A stretch of DNA of 64,000 nucleotides, from assembly GCF_009828025.1 (NCBI RefSeq), contig NZ_WTYA01000005.1, positions 186,001 to 250,000 of the forward strand, read 5' to 3'. Shown here piece after piece: positions 1 through 7,727 of this stretch. The DNA is from Qipengyuania algicida. GTDB taxonomy: Bacteria; Pseudomonadota; Alphaproteobacteria; Sphingomonadales; Sphingomonadaceae. A program made the position numbers and the translations under genes. Under the pieces are notes generated by a model. The model worked only from the letters and a program-made list of their open reading frames with translations, did not search any database and was not told the DNA's origin. Positions within the stretch are counted from its first letter, which is position 1. Every line of letters starts with the position of its first letter.

Positions 1-915
1 TTCGGACAGTTCGACGCCAATCTGGTGCAGGTGGAGAACCGGCTGGGTGTGTTCATCTCCGCGCGCGGCGACCGGGTTCATATCGAAGGGCCTGAGGACA
101 GCGTCGCCCGTGCTCGCGATGTGCTCAAGGCGATGTACGATCGGCTCGCGCTGGGTCAGGATCTGGATGCCGGTGCCATCGAATCGCTGATCGCCATGTC
201 CAACGAGCCGACCCTTGAGGGGATCATCAGCGGGACCATCGACACCCCGCCGATCATGATCCGCACGCGCCGCAAGACCATCGTCCCGCGCAGCGCCATG
301 CAGGCGACCTATATGCACTCGCTCTCGCGCGACGACATCATCTTCGCGCTTGGGCCAGCGGGCACTGGCAAGACCTATCTCGCCGTGGCGCAGGCAGTAG
401 CGCAATTGATGACCGGCAGCGTCCAGCGGTTGATCCTGTCGCGCCCGGCAGTGGAAGCGGGCGAGAAACTGGGCTTCCTGCCGGGCGATATGAAGGACAA
501 GGTCGATCCCTATCTGCGCCCGCTCTATGATGCGCTGTATGATTGTATGCCGCCCGAACAGGTTGAGCGGCGGCTCGCGTCCGGAGAGATCGAGATCGCG
601 CCGATCGCCTTCATGCGCGGGCGCACGCTCGCAGATGCCTTCGTCATCCTCGATGAAGCGCAGAACACCACGCGAGAACAGATGAAGATGTTCCTCACCC
701 GCTTCGGCCAGAACAGCCGGATGGTGATCTGCGGCGATCCGCGGCAGGTCGATATCCCGGGTGGTGACCGGATGAGCGGGCTCGCCGATGCGGTCGAGAA
801 GCTGGAGGGCGTAGAAGGCTTCGGCACGATTCGCTTCACCGCCGCTGACGTTGTCCGTCACCCGATCGTGGGGCGGATTGTGGAAGCTTACGAAGGAACG
901 GGTGAGCAGGCGTGA
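1..915 (+). CDS. phoH: PhoH family ATPase (5' end outside window)
   Basis: PhoH-like P-loop ATPase, a cytoplasmic protein associated with RNA metabolism and usually encoded beside ybeY. The reading frame is open to base 1 and the first residues (FGQFDANL) already match the family, so the true start lies upstream; the GTG at 25 is internal. The Walker A motif GPAGTGKT is at 352-375 and a Walker B-like ILDEAQ lies near 645-665. About 305 residues are present against a usual 320-340. The stop overlaps the start of ybeY by 4 bases, indicating translational coupling. The identification is secure; the biochemical role of PhoH remains loosely defined in the family. Confidence 0.96.
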   Translation, partial: FGQFDANLVQVENRLGVFISARGDRVHIEGPEDSVARARDVLKAMYDRLALGQDLDAGAIESLIAMSNEPTLEGIISGTIDTPPIMIRTRRKTIVPRSAMQATYMHSLSRDDIIFALGPAGTGKTYLAVAQAVAQLMTGSVQRLILSRPAVEAGEKLGFLPGDMKDKVDPYLRPLYDALYDCMPPEQVERRLASGEIEIAPIAFMRGRTLADAFVILDEAQNTTREQMKMFLTRFGQNSRMVICGDPRQVDIPGGDRMSGLADAVEKLEGVEGFGTIRFTAADVVRHPIVGRIVEAYEGTGEQA

Positions 916-1400
916 ATCTGGACATTGAAATCGACGGCTGGCCGAAGGACTTTGACTGGGCCGATCTTGCTGAGCAGGCGATGGAGGCGGCCGAAGCGGT
1001 CGAGCCGCTGCTTGCGAACGAGCGGCTGTCGGCCAGCCTGCTGTTTACGGTGGACGAGGAAGTCCATGCGCTCAATCGCGAGTGGCGGACCAAGGACAAG
1101 CCGACCAACGTCCTGTCCTTTCCGATGCTGACCCGTGCCGAACTAGAGGCGATGGGGCAGAAAGGCGGACCCGAAATGCTCGGCGATATCGCCCTCGCGC
1201 TGGAAACCAGCGCGCGGGAGGCCGCCGAGAAGGGGCGTAAGCTGGAACAGCACGCCGCGCATCTGATCGTGCATGGCTTGCTCCATCTGGCTGGGCACGA
1301 CCATGTCGACAGCGACACACAGGCGGAAAAGATGGAAGCGCTGGAGATCAAGGCGCTTGCGCAAATGGGGGTCCCGGACCCATATGGGGATCGCGACTAG
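912..1400 (+). CDS. ybeY: Endoribonuclease YbeY (rRNA maturation factor)
   Basis: Zinc-dependent single-strand endoribonuclease involved in 16S rRNA 3' maturation and ribosome quality control. The 162-residue product carries the family signature with three zinc-binding histidines, H121, H125 and H131, in HGLLHLAGHDH. Translation starts at GTG 912, overlapping the phoH stop (GTGA). The order phoH-ybeY-corC is a classic alphaproteobacterial operon. Length is normal for the family. Confidence 0.97.
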   Translation: MNLDIEIDGWPKDFDWADLAEQAMEAAEAVEPLLANERLSASLLFTVDEEVHALNREWRTKDKPTNVLSFPMLTRAELEAMGQKGGPEMLGDIALALETSAREAAEKGRKLEQHAAHLIVHGLLHLAGHDHVDSDTQAEKMEALEIKALAQMGVPDPYGDRD

Positions 1401-1420
1401 AGGGAGCGCATTAGGGGGCC

Positions 1421-2341
1421 ATGCCCGACCATACATCCGCCGCGGGAGACGCGGACAGTAGCAGCGGGCTGTGGCCCGCGATCAAGAAGTTTTTCGATGC
1501 CGAATCCGGCGAGAGATCCTTGCGCGCCCAGCTCGAGGAACAGCTCGACGAGGCCGATCACGAAGAAACGGATAGTGCAAACGAACCGGCCAAGGGCGAT
1601 CTGTCCCTGGTCGAACGCCAGATGCTGCGCAATCTGCTGCATTTCTCCGAGCACGATGCCGACGATATCGCGGTTCCGCGCGGTGAGATCACTGCTGTGT
1701 CATCGACCGCAAGCTGGGACGAAGTGGTCGAGGCTTTCGCCGAGCAGGGCCATTCGAGAATGCCAGTGTACGAAGGGCAGCTCGACGACGTTATCGGGAT
1801 GCTCCACATCAAGGATGTCTTTCCGATTCTGGCGCGCGGCGAGACGCCGCCGGAGGACTGGAAAGTGCTGATGCGCCAACCGCTTTATGTGCCGCAGTCG
1901 CGCGGTGCGCTCGACGTGCTGGCCGACATGCGCGCGGCGCATATCCACCTCGCGATCGTGCTCGACGAGTTCTCCGGCACCGACGGGCTCATCACGATCG
2001 AGGATCTGGTCGAGGAAATCGTCGGCGAGATCGAGGACGAGCATGACGAGACGCCGGAAAAAATGTTCGTCGAGATCGAGGATGGGATCTGGGATTGCGA
2101 CGCACGCGCCGAGTTGGAGGATGTCGCCGAACATATCGACCAGCGCCTCGGCGAAGTCGAAGAGTCGGTCGATACGCTGGGCGGCTTGACCTATGTTCTC
2201 GCCGAACAGGTGCCGCCCGTCGGGGCAGTGATTGACCACCCCTCCGGCTGGCACATCGAAGTGACGGATGGTGATGAAACGCATGTGACGCGGCTGCGGC
2301 TGCACGCCCCCGATGCCGACGTTGTGCAGCAGGATGGCTGA
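1421..2341 (+). CDS. CorC/HlyC family CBS-domain protein
   Basis: Cytoplasmic protein of 306 residues with a tandem CBS pair (roughly residues 65-190) followed by a CorC_HlyC domain (roughly 215-295). It lacks the membrane DUF21 domain, so it is the soluble CorC/TlyC-like form linked to divalent cation (Mg/Co) efflux or, in older annotations, haemolysin. Very acidic stretches fill the linker. The start ATG 1421 has an AGGGGG ribosome site. It follows ybeY by 20 bases as the third gene of the operon. In many relatives lnt follows; here a LysR gene does. Confidence 0.92.
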   Translation: MPDHTSAAGDADSSSGLWPAIKKFFDAESGERSLRAQLEEQLDEADHEETDSANEPAKGDLSLVERQMLRNLLHFSEHDADDIAVPRGEITAVSSTASWDEVVEAFAEQGHSRMPVYEGQLDDVIGMLHIKDVFPILARGETPPEDWKVLMRQPLYVPQSRGALDVLADMRAAHIHLAIVLDEFSGTDGLITIEDLVEEIVGEIEDEHDETPEKMFVEIEDGIWDCDARAELEDVAEHIDQRLGEVEESVDTLGGLTYVLAEQVPPVGAVIDHPSGWHIEVTDGDETHVTRLRLHAPDADVVQQDG

Positions 2342-2346
2342 CCTCT

Positions 2347-2367
2347 CGACAAGTCGGGTACTTGTCG
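2347..2367. promoter_or_regulatory. Inverted repeat in front of the LysR gene
   Basis: CGACAAG and CTTGTCG form perfect 7-base arms separated by 7 bases, 5 bases after the corC stop and 16 bases before the LysR start. The spacing and position suit either a LysR-type autoregulatory operator or a short corC hairpin. No T-run follows, so an operator is the slightly better reading. Confidence 0.4.
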
Positions 2368-2383
2368 TCAAGGGGGCGCGGCT

Positions 2384-3268
2384 ATGGTGAACCGTCGTCT
2401 TCCCCCCTTGCGCGCCCTGGAAGCTTTCGTGCGCACCGTGCGTTTGGGGTCGGCGCGCGCGGCAGCCGACGAGCTGGGTCTCAGCCCTTCGGCGCTCTCG
2501 CGCAGGATCGGCAATCTGGAAAGTTTCGTCGGCAAGCGTCTTTTCACGCGCGCGCGGCAGGCGATGCAGCTTACCGACGAAGGACAGGCGTTCTACGAGG
2601 CGGTCAATCCGCATCTGGAGGCGCTGACTCGTGCGGTCGAGAACCAGTCGGAGAACTTCTCGCTCTTGCGGCTCCATCTCGGCGTGCTGCCGCTGTTCGG
2701 CAGCCAGCGGCTGTTTCCGCGGCTGGTCGAACTGCGCCGGTCGCACCCGCTGTTGCATATCGACATTGATACAGGGCCGCATCTGGAAGATCGCGTCGGC
2801 GACACGCTGGATGCGGCGATCATCCTGTCACGTGGGCCAAGCCGCGGGCTTCATGCCGTACGGCTCGATCACAATATGGTCCACGCGATCTGCAATCGCG
2901 AGATTGAGCAAGCGGTCGGACCAGAACCCCATCGCGAATTGCTGGAGCGGCAGACGTTCCTCATCCACAACGAGCTTCCGGAAAGTTTCGATGCATGGAA
3001 GGCGGCGATCGGCATGTCCGATCTGGAGCCGAACGCGATCGACCATTTCGATTCCGGCCAATTGATGCTGGAGGCTGCTGCGCAGGGGCTGGGTGTTGCA
3101 ATCATGCACGACGATCATCTTCGCCGTGCAGCCGACGATCGGCTGGCACGCCTGTATGAGATTTCGGTCGAAAGCCCCTATAGCTACTGGTTCGTCTGCA
3201 AGCCCACCGCGCTTGAAGAGCGCCCGGTGCGGATCTTTCACGATTGGCTGGTCAAAGCGGGGCTGTAG
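2384..3268 (+). CDS. LysR family transcriptional regulator
   Basis: A 294-residue LysR-type regulator: N-terminal winged helix-turn-helix (about residues 8-66, with LRALEAFVRTVRLGSARAAA and a recognition helix around SPSALSRRI) and a C-terminal LysR substrate-binding domain. The N-terminus resembles the GcvA-type subgroup. The effector and targets cannot be read from the sequence. It lies on the same strand as corC, 42 bases downstream, with an inverted repeat in the gap that may be its own operator. It converges with plsC. Confidence 0.93.
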   Translation: MVNRRLPPLRALEAFVRTVRLGSARAAADELGLSPSALSRRIGNLESFVGKRLFTRARQAMQLTDEGQAFYEAVNPHLEALTRAVENQSENFSLLRLHLGVLPLFGSQRLFPRLVELRRSHPLLHIDIDTGPHLEDRVGDTLDAAIILSRGPSRGLHAVRLDHNMVHAICNREIEQAVGPEPHRELLERQTFLIHNELPESFDAWKAAIGMSDLEPNAIDHFDSGQLMLEAAAQGLGVAIMHDDHLRRAADDRLARLYEISVESPYSYWFVCKPTALEERPVRIFHDWLVKAGL

Positions 3269-3277
3269 AACGCGCCG

Positions 3278-4192
3278 TCAGCTATCCTGCCGATGATCGA
3301 CTTCGGCGGACACATCGGCCGCAGGCGGATTGTAACGCACAGGCGCAACGCTGTGGGCGAAGGAGCGCAAAGGTTTGCCACGCGCGGCAAGAAGCGCTGC
3401 TTCGATCTCTTCCCTTGCCCGCGCACCGATTGCCTTGCGACCGCGAAATTCCACCGGGCTGAAGGGTTCGAGGAAGTGAATATCGACAATGAAGGTGCCG
3501 CGACGCCCAAGAATACGGCGAGCGTTGTTGACGCCGCTTTCCTCGCCGACCCAGCCGATTTCCTCGGCGACATTTCCGTAATCGATCATCACCGGCTGGA
3601 CGAGAACGCCCGGAGGCGGTGGCTCCAGCACCGACAGCATGCTGGTCTTGAACGGTAGCAACGAGTGATTATCGGTCGTCGTGCCTTCGGGAAACACTGT
3701 CACCGACCAGTTGTCGGCAAGGGCTTCGCGTAGCGCATTTATCTGTTCAGCTACGCCAAGACGGTTCTCGCGTTTGACAAAGACCGTGCGGTTGAGTGTG
3801 CACAGCCAGCCGATCACCGGAACTTCGGACAATTCCTGCTTGGCGACGAAGGCCGTTCCGCTGGCACCGGCCAGCGCAAGGATATCGATCCAGCTGATGT
3901 GATTGGCGATGAAGAACACGTCGCGACGCAGCGGTGTGCCGTGTTTGCGAACCCGCGCCCCGCAAATCCGCGCCGCCGTCCACAGGAACCACATTGGGAA
4001 GGGCGAGCCGTAACGGAAGATGCGGTAGAGATAGTGCAAAGGCACGAACACCAGCAGCGCCAGCACAAGTCCCAGCGAGCGGAGTATGAAGCGCAATTGC
4101 CCGGCAGGCGAGAGAGGCGTTCGTTCGCCGCGCATTGCCGCCGCACGGATGCGGGCGCGGCGCTCAGCCTTCGCGATCGATCCGGACGCCAT
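3278..4192 (-). CDS. plsC: 1-acyl-sn-glycerol-3-phosphate acyltransferase
   Basis: Membrane-bound acyltransferase making phosphatidic acid from lysophosphatidic acid. The predicted 304-residue protein has one hydrophobic segment (about 33-55), the catalytic motif NHISWID (97-103) and the substrate motif FPEGT (167-171), all diagnostic of PlsC. I place the start at ATG 4192, preceded by GGAG; this overlaps the end of fur by 29 bases. An alternative ATG at 4135, just past fur, has no ribosome site. It is the last gene of the minus-strand run beginning with nfuA. Confidence 0.94.
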   Translation of the reverse strand: MASGSIAKAERRARIRAAAMRGERTPLSPAGQLRFILRSLGLVLALLVFVPLHYLYRIFRYGSPFPMWFLWTAARICGARVRKHGTPLRRDVFFIANHISWIDILALAGASGTAFVAKQELSEVPVIGWLCTLNRTVFVKRENRLGVAEQINALREALADNWSVTVFPEGTTTDNHSLLPFKTSMLSVLEPPPPGVLVQPVMIDYGNVAEEIGWVGEESGVNNARRILGRRGTFIVDIHFLEPFSPVEFRGRKAIGARAREEIEAALLAARGKPLRSFAHSVAPVRYNPPAADVSAEVDHRQDS

Positions 4193-4583
4193 AGAGCTCC
4201 ATCCGGTGGTCGACCAGGCGATAACCCAGCTTCTCGGCGATTTGTTTCTGAAGGGCTTCGAGTTCCGGGTCCACGAATTCGACGACCTTGCCGCTTTCGA
4301 CATCGATCAGATGGTCGTGATGTGCCTCGGGAGCGGCTTCGTACCGCGCACGACCATCACCGAAATCGTGCCGGTCGAGAATCCCTGCATCCTCGAACAG
4401 GCGCACCGTGCGATAGACCGTGGCGATCGAGATCTTCGGGTCGACGGCGGAGGCGCGGCTGTGCAGGAGTTCCACGTCCGGATGATCTTCACTGTCGGAC
4501 AGAACCTTGGCGATTACCCGGCGCTGTTCGGTAATCCGCAAGCCCTTGTCGGCGCAAAGTTGTTCAAGATCGATCCGCGTCAA
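4164..4583 (-). CDS. fur: Fur family metal-responsive repressor
   Basis: Ferric uptake regulator-type repressor of 139 residues. The N-terminal winged helix spans about residues 10-80 (ATVYRT recognition segment at 54-59) and the dimer/metal domain starts at AHHDHLID (88-95). The start is probably TTG 4583, with GGGAG six bases upstream; an upstream ATG at 4610 lies inside a long palindrome and lacks a ribosome site. The metal is most likely iron, but Fur, Mur and Irr-like roles vary in alphaproteobacteria. The C-terminal second cysteine pair seen in some Fur proteins is absent. Confidence 0.92.
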   Translation of the reverse strand: MTRIDLEQLCADKGLRITEQRRVIAKVLSDSEDHPDVELLHSRASAVDPKISIATVYRTVRLFEDAGILDRHDFGDGRARYEAAPEAHHDHLIDVESGKVVEFVDPELEALQKQIAEKLGYRLVDHRMELYGVRIDREG

Positions 4584-4600
4584 GACAGGCTCCCAAATGA

Positions 4601-4631
4601 TTTGCCCCATGTCATAGTGACACGGGGCAAA
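4601..4631. promoter_or_regulatory. 31-bp near-perfect palindrome upstream of fur
   Basis: The arms read TTTGCCCC, one mismatch, TGTCA, a 3-base centre (TAG), TGACA, mismatch, GGGGCAAA. It lies between the end of the MucR gene and the fur start. It could be a terminator for mucR transcripts, but no T-run follows on either strand; a protein-binding operator (for example fur autoregulation) is equally plausible. Confidence 0.5.
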
Positions 4632-4654
4632 CTTCTCAAGCAATCGGGAGGCGC

Positions 4655-5095
4655 TTACGCTTCCTTTTTGCGGCGTCCTCTGCGCTGGCCGGGTTTGCGG
4701 CCGAGGCCAATCTTCTTGGCAAGATCGCGCCGGGTTTCGGCATAATCGGGCGCAACCATCGGATAATCGGGTCCGAGGTTCCATTTTTCCCGATATTCTT
4801 CCGGCGTCATGTCATGTTCCGAAGACAAGTGACGGCGCAGCATCTTCATCTTCTTGCCACAGTCGAGGCAGACGATGTGATCGCGCTTGACTGACGAGCG
4901 AACCGATACAGCAGGTTCCGGAGCGGGTTCTTCGGCCTGAGCAACTGCCCCAAGTCCGGACAAGGCGCTGTAAACATTGGTGATCAGCGCAGGAACATCG
5001 TCCACAGTAACGCTGTTATTGCTGACATGGGCAGCAACAATGTCGGAAGTAAGTGTAATCAAGACTTCTTTCATGTCGGTCTGGAGCTCGTCCAT
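4655..5095 (-). CDS. MucR/Ros family zinc-finger transcriptional regulator
   Basis: A 146-residue alphaproteobacterial Ros/MucR regulator, a class binding AT-rich DNA and controlling surface polysaccharide, motility and cell-cycle genes. The prokaryotic zinc finger is intact: C76, C79, H89 and H94 (C-x2-C-x9-H-x4-H), followed by the conserved MTPEEYREKW segment and a basic C-terminal tail (GRKPGQRRGRRKK). I choose ATG 5095, preceded by AAAGG at a 7-base distance, over an in-frame ATG at 5113. The upstream stretch 5096-5241 is noticeably AT-rich, as expected for a self-regulated promoter of this family. Confidence 0.94.
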   Translation of the reverse strand: MDELQTDMKEVLITLTSDIVAAHVSNNSVTVDDVPALITNVYSALSGLGAVAQAEEPAPEPAVSVRSSVKRDHIVCLDCGKKMKMLRRHLSSEHDMTPEEYREKWNLGPDYPMVAPDYAETRRDLAKKIGLGRKPGQRRGRRKKEA

Positions 5096-5241
5096 ATTTA
5101 AACCTTTTTCCATTTCTATTGGCGTGACGATTGTTCGTAATGCCCGGTTTACCTCTAATGTGGCGCGTCACATGTCAACAGATTCCATAATGAAAATTTC
5201 TCCATGTAGAGAAATGAAACAAGTATAACAAAATCGTTCGG

Positions 5242-5712
5242 CTAGTCGTTCAGGCGCAGGGCGAAGGTGATCGCATCGATCGTTTCGCCCGACAGGGTTC
5301 GGTAATAGTCTGGCCGCTTCCCGATAGGCACGAAACCGCAGCGGGCGTATAAAGAACCCGCCTCGTTGTTTGAGCGCATCTCCAAGAATATCCTCTCGGC
5401 GCCGCGTCGGCCTGCTTGCTCCGCGAAATGAACGATCATCTTGCGGCCTATCCCGCGCCCCCTCAGTTCGGGCCGCACTGCGATGAGCAGAAGTTCTTCT
5501 TCTCCGGCGACGTGTCGGGAGAAAATAAAGCCCGAAGCGCGGCTGGCTACGGGCAGCGGGTTGCCGCGATGATCGTAAAGTACAGCGAAAGTATTGGGCA
5601 GTTCGAGTGATTCCGCAATTTGGCGTCGCGACCATGCTTCGCGCCAGTGCGGGTCGAATGCTTCGTCCATCACCGCCATCAATTCATCGAGCAGCCGGTC
5701 GTCACCCATCAT
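5242..5712 (-). CDS. rimI: Ribosomal protein S18-alanine N-acetyltransferase (GNAT)
   Basis: GNAT acetyltransferase of 156 residues; the acetyl-CoA loop motif RGRGIG is present. Its tight linkage with tsaB (4-base overlap, ATGA) identifies it as RimI, which acetylates the N-terminus of ribosomal protein S18 in enterobacteria. Starts at ATG 5712 or the adjacent ATG 5709. Substrate assignment rests on context as well as similarity. Confidence 0.87.
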   Translation of the reverse strand: MMGDDRLLDELMAVMDEAFDPHWREAWSRRQIAESLELPNTFAVLYDHRGNPLPVASRASGFIFSRHVAGEEELLLIAVRPELRGRGIGRKMIVHFAEQAGRRGAERIFLEMRSNNEAGSLYARCGFVPIGKRPDYYRTLSGETIDAITFALRLND

Positions 5713-6320
5713 GCCGGAAGCCTCGCATCGGGTCGGCGCCCATATTCAGGCACAAGCCGGTCGGTCAGCAGAACCTCAGCTATCGAGAGCGCGTGACGCG
5801 CATCCGGCAGCAGTTCGATCGCGCGACGATTGTCTCCACAAAGCGCCACACATTCTGCCGCACGGTTCCCTGCGATCAGATCGTGGAATTTGCGCGTCGC
5901 CACAGCATTGGGCGTGAGCGAGGCAACCGCATTTTCGGGCAAACCGGCGGCATCGAAATCCTGAACGAACCATTCGCCATGGCCGCCGTTCATGCACACG
6001 CTCACCGGTTCGCCCCGATCCCCGCGAGCCATGGCCGCGATCAATGCAAGTCCGGGATATCCAAGCACGTTGGATTGCCAGGCGATGGCCAGCGCGCGCG
6101 CGGCAGCCAGCCCCACGCGCACGCCGGTGAAGCTGCCCGGACCAAGCGAGACGAGAATCCTCTCCGCCTGTCCGCGCCCGTCCAATGCGGCGACCATGGG
6201 GACGAGCTTTTCGGCATGCCCACGTCCCAACACTTCGTGCTGGGCAGCGAGCAAGCGCTCATCCTCGAACAGGGCAACCGAGCAGGCTTCCGTTGAGCAA
6301 TCTATCGCCAGTGTGCGCAC
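5709..6320 (-). CDS. tsaB: tRNA threonylcarbamoyladenosine biosynthesis protein TsaB
   Basis: Inactive-kinase-fold partner of TsaD in forming t6A37 on ANN-decoding tRNAs. The 203-residue protein begins MRTLAIDCSTEACSVAL and contains SLGPGSFTGVRVGLAAARAL, both hallmark segments of the ASKHA-fold TsaB. It overlaps rimI by 4 bases. Normal length. Confidence 0.95.
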   Translation of the reverse strand: MRTLAIDCSTEACSVALFEDERLLAAQHEVLGRGHAEKLVPMVAALDGRGQAERILVSLGPGSFTGVRVGLAAARALAIAWQSNVLGYPGLALIAAMARGDRGEPVSVCMNGGHGEWFVQDFDAAGLPENAVASLTPNAVATRKFHDLIAGNRAAECVALCGDNRRAIELLPDARHALSIAEVLLTDRLVPEYGRRPDARLPA

Positions 6321-6372
6321 GAATTAGCGATGCCCGACGCTGTCCAATGGTTCAAGTCTTGCCGATCTTGGA

Positions 6373-6981
6373 TCAGGCGATGCGGGAAAAACGGTCAAAA
6401 TCCGGGCGCGGGCTGCGATCGAAGATGCTTTCGGGATCGCCATAGCCGATCGAGCAGATGAAGTTCACCTTGTGTCGGGGATTGTCGGCGAAGAACGCCT
6501 TTTCGACAGACCCGGCGTCGAAGCCCGACATCGGCCCGGTGTCGAGGCCCAGCGCGCGGGCAGCAAGGATGAGATAGGCGCCCTGGAGGGATGAATTGCG
6601 AAAGCCATGCTCATGGCGCAGTTCTTCATTGCCCTCGAACCAGCTCTTCGCGTCCGTATGCGGGAACAGCCAGGGCAGTTCCTCGTGAAAGTCGACGTCA
6701 TATGCGATCAGTGCGGTCACGGGCGCGTTCAAAACCTTGTCGTGATTGCCCTCCGACACGCATTCGGCCAGCTTGGCCTTGGCTTCGTCCGATTTGACCC
6801 ACACGATGCGCACAGGCTGCTGGTTGGCCGATGTCGGCCCCATTTTCATCAGATCCCAGATGGCATGCAACTGTTCGTCGCTGACATCTTTCTTGAGCCA
6901 GCCATTATAGGTCCGTGCCTCGCGAAAAAGCTGGTCGAGCGACTGGGAATCGAGCGCGTGGTCGTGGAACTGCTTGGTCAT
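6373..6981 (-). CDS. Nitroreductase family protein, RutE-like malonic semialdehyde reductase
   Basis: FMN-dependent oxidoreductase of 202 residues. The segments MGPTSANQQPVRIVWV and GPMSGFDAGSVEKAFF match the RutE/HadB subgroup that reduces malonic semialdehyde in uracil catabolism; no other rut genes are in the window, so the physiological substrate is unproven. Start ATG 6981 has GGAG five bases upstream and is preferred over an in-frame upstream ATG at 7005. Lies between nfuA and tsaB on the same strand. Confidence 0.85.
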   Translation of the reverse strand: MTKQFHDHALDSQSLDQLFREARTYNGWLKKDVSDEQLHAIWDLMKMGPTSANQQPVRIVWVKSDEAKAKLAECVSEGNHDKVLNAPVTALIAYDVDFHEELPWLFPHTDAKSWFEGNEELRHEHGFRNSSLQGAYLILAARALGLDTGPMSGFDAGSVEKAFFADNPRHKVNFICSIGYGDPESIFDRSPRPDFDRFSRIA

Positions 6982-7041
6982 GGAAACTCCGTGTGTGGGG
7001 GGCAAATGGGTAAGGTCTCGGCGCGCAAATCTGCGTCGCGG

Positions 7042-7629
7042 TCAGCTCGCGCGGACTTCGCTCACCTCGGGGACGTAGTGGCGCAGCAGGCCTTCGATCC
7101 CATGCTTGAGTGTGGCGGTTGATGAGGGGCAACCCGAGCAGGCGCCCTGCATGGCAAGATGGACGATGCCGTCGCGATATCCGCGATAGCGAATGTCACC
7201 ACCATCGCCGGCCACGGCAGGCCGGATGCGCGTTTCGATAAGATCCTGGATCTGCGCGACGATATCCGCGTCGGCGGGATCTTCCTCGACGACCAGCCCC
7301 TCGTTATCCTCAGCGGGAACGGCAATTCCTGACGCATTGCCGGAAGCGAACAAGGGCGCCTGACTGACGAAATGATCGAGCAGGATCGATAAAACCTGTG
7401 GTTTGAGCGCGGTCCAGGAAACCCCTGGTCCAGCGGTCACCGTAATGAAATCACTGCCGAAAAACACATTGGTCACTTCGCCTGTATCGAACAGCGCCTG
7501 AGCCAGCGGGCTTGCTTCGGCGGATTCTGGATTGGCGAACTCGCGCGTTCCATTCCTGCCCATGACCTCCTGTCCGGGAAGGAACTTGAGGCTTGAGGGA
7601 TTGGGCGTTGCTTCGGTTTCGATAAACAT
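7042..7629 (-). CDS. nfuA: NifU-domain Fe-S scaffold protein (Nfu type)
   Basis: Carrier for [4Fe-4S] clusters, 195 residues. An N-terminal Nfu_N domain begins MFIETEATPNPSSLKFLPG and a C-terminal NifU domain carries the cluster-binding C164-x2-C167 in GACSGCPSS. The start is ATG 7629, where family homology begins; an in-frame upstream start would add eleven unrelated residues. First gene of the minus-strand run toward plsC; divergent from the M16 peptidase. Confidence 0.93.
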   Translation of the reverse strand: MFIETEATPNPSSLKFLPGQEVMGRNGTREFANPESAEASPLAQALFDTGEVTNVFFGSDFITVTAGPGVSWTALKPQVLSILLDHFVSQAPLFASGNASGIAVPAEDNEGLVVEEDPADADIVAQIQDLIETRIRPAVAGDGGDIRYRGYRDGIVHLAMQGACSGCPSSTATLKHGIEGLLRHYVPEVSEVRAS

Positions 7630-7727
7630 ATCCGGAATGTAGGTGTGGGTCTGCCTGCTCACAAGGATAGGAATGATTTCGCATCGTTCACTCGCCCTTC
7701 AGAGCTTTTCGCTTTATACGCTGCGCC

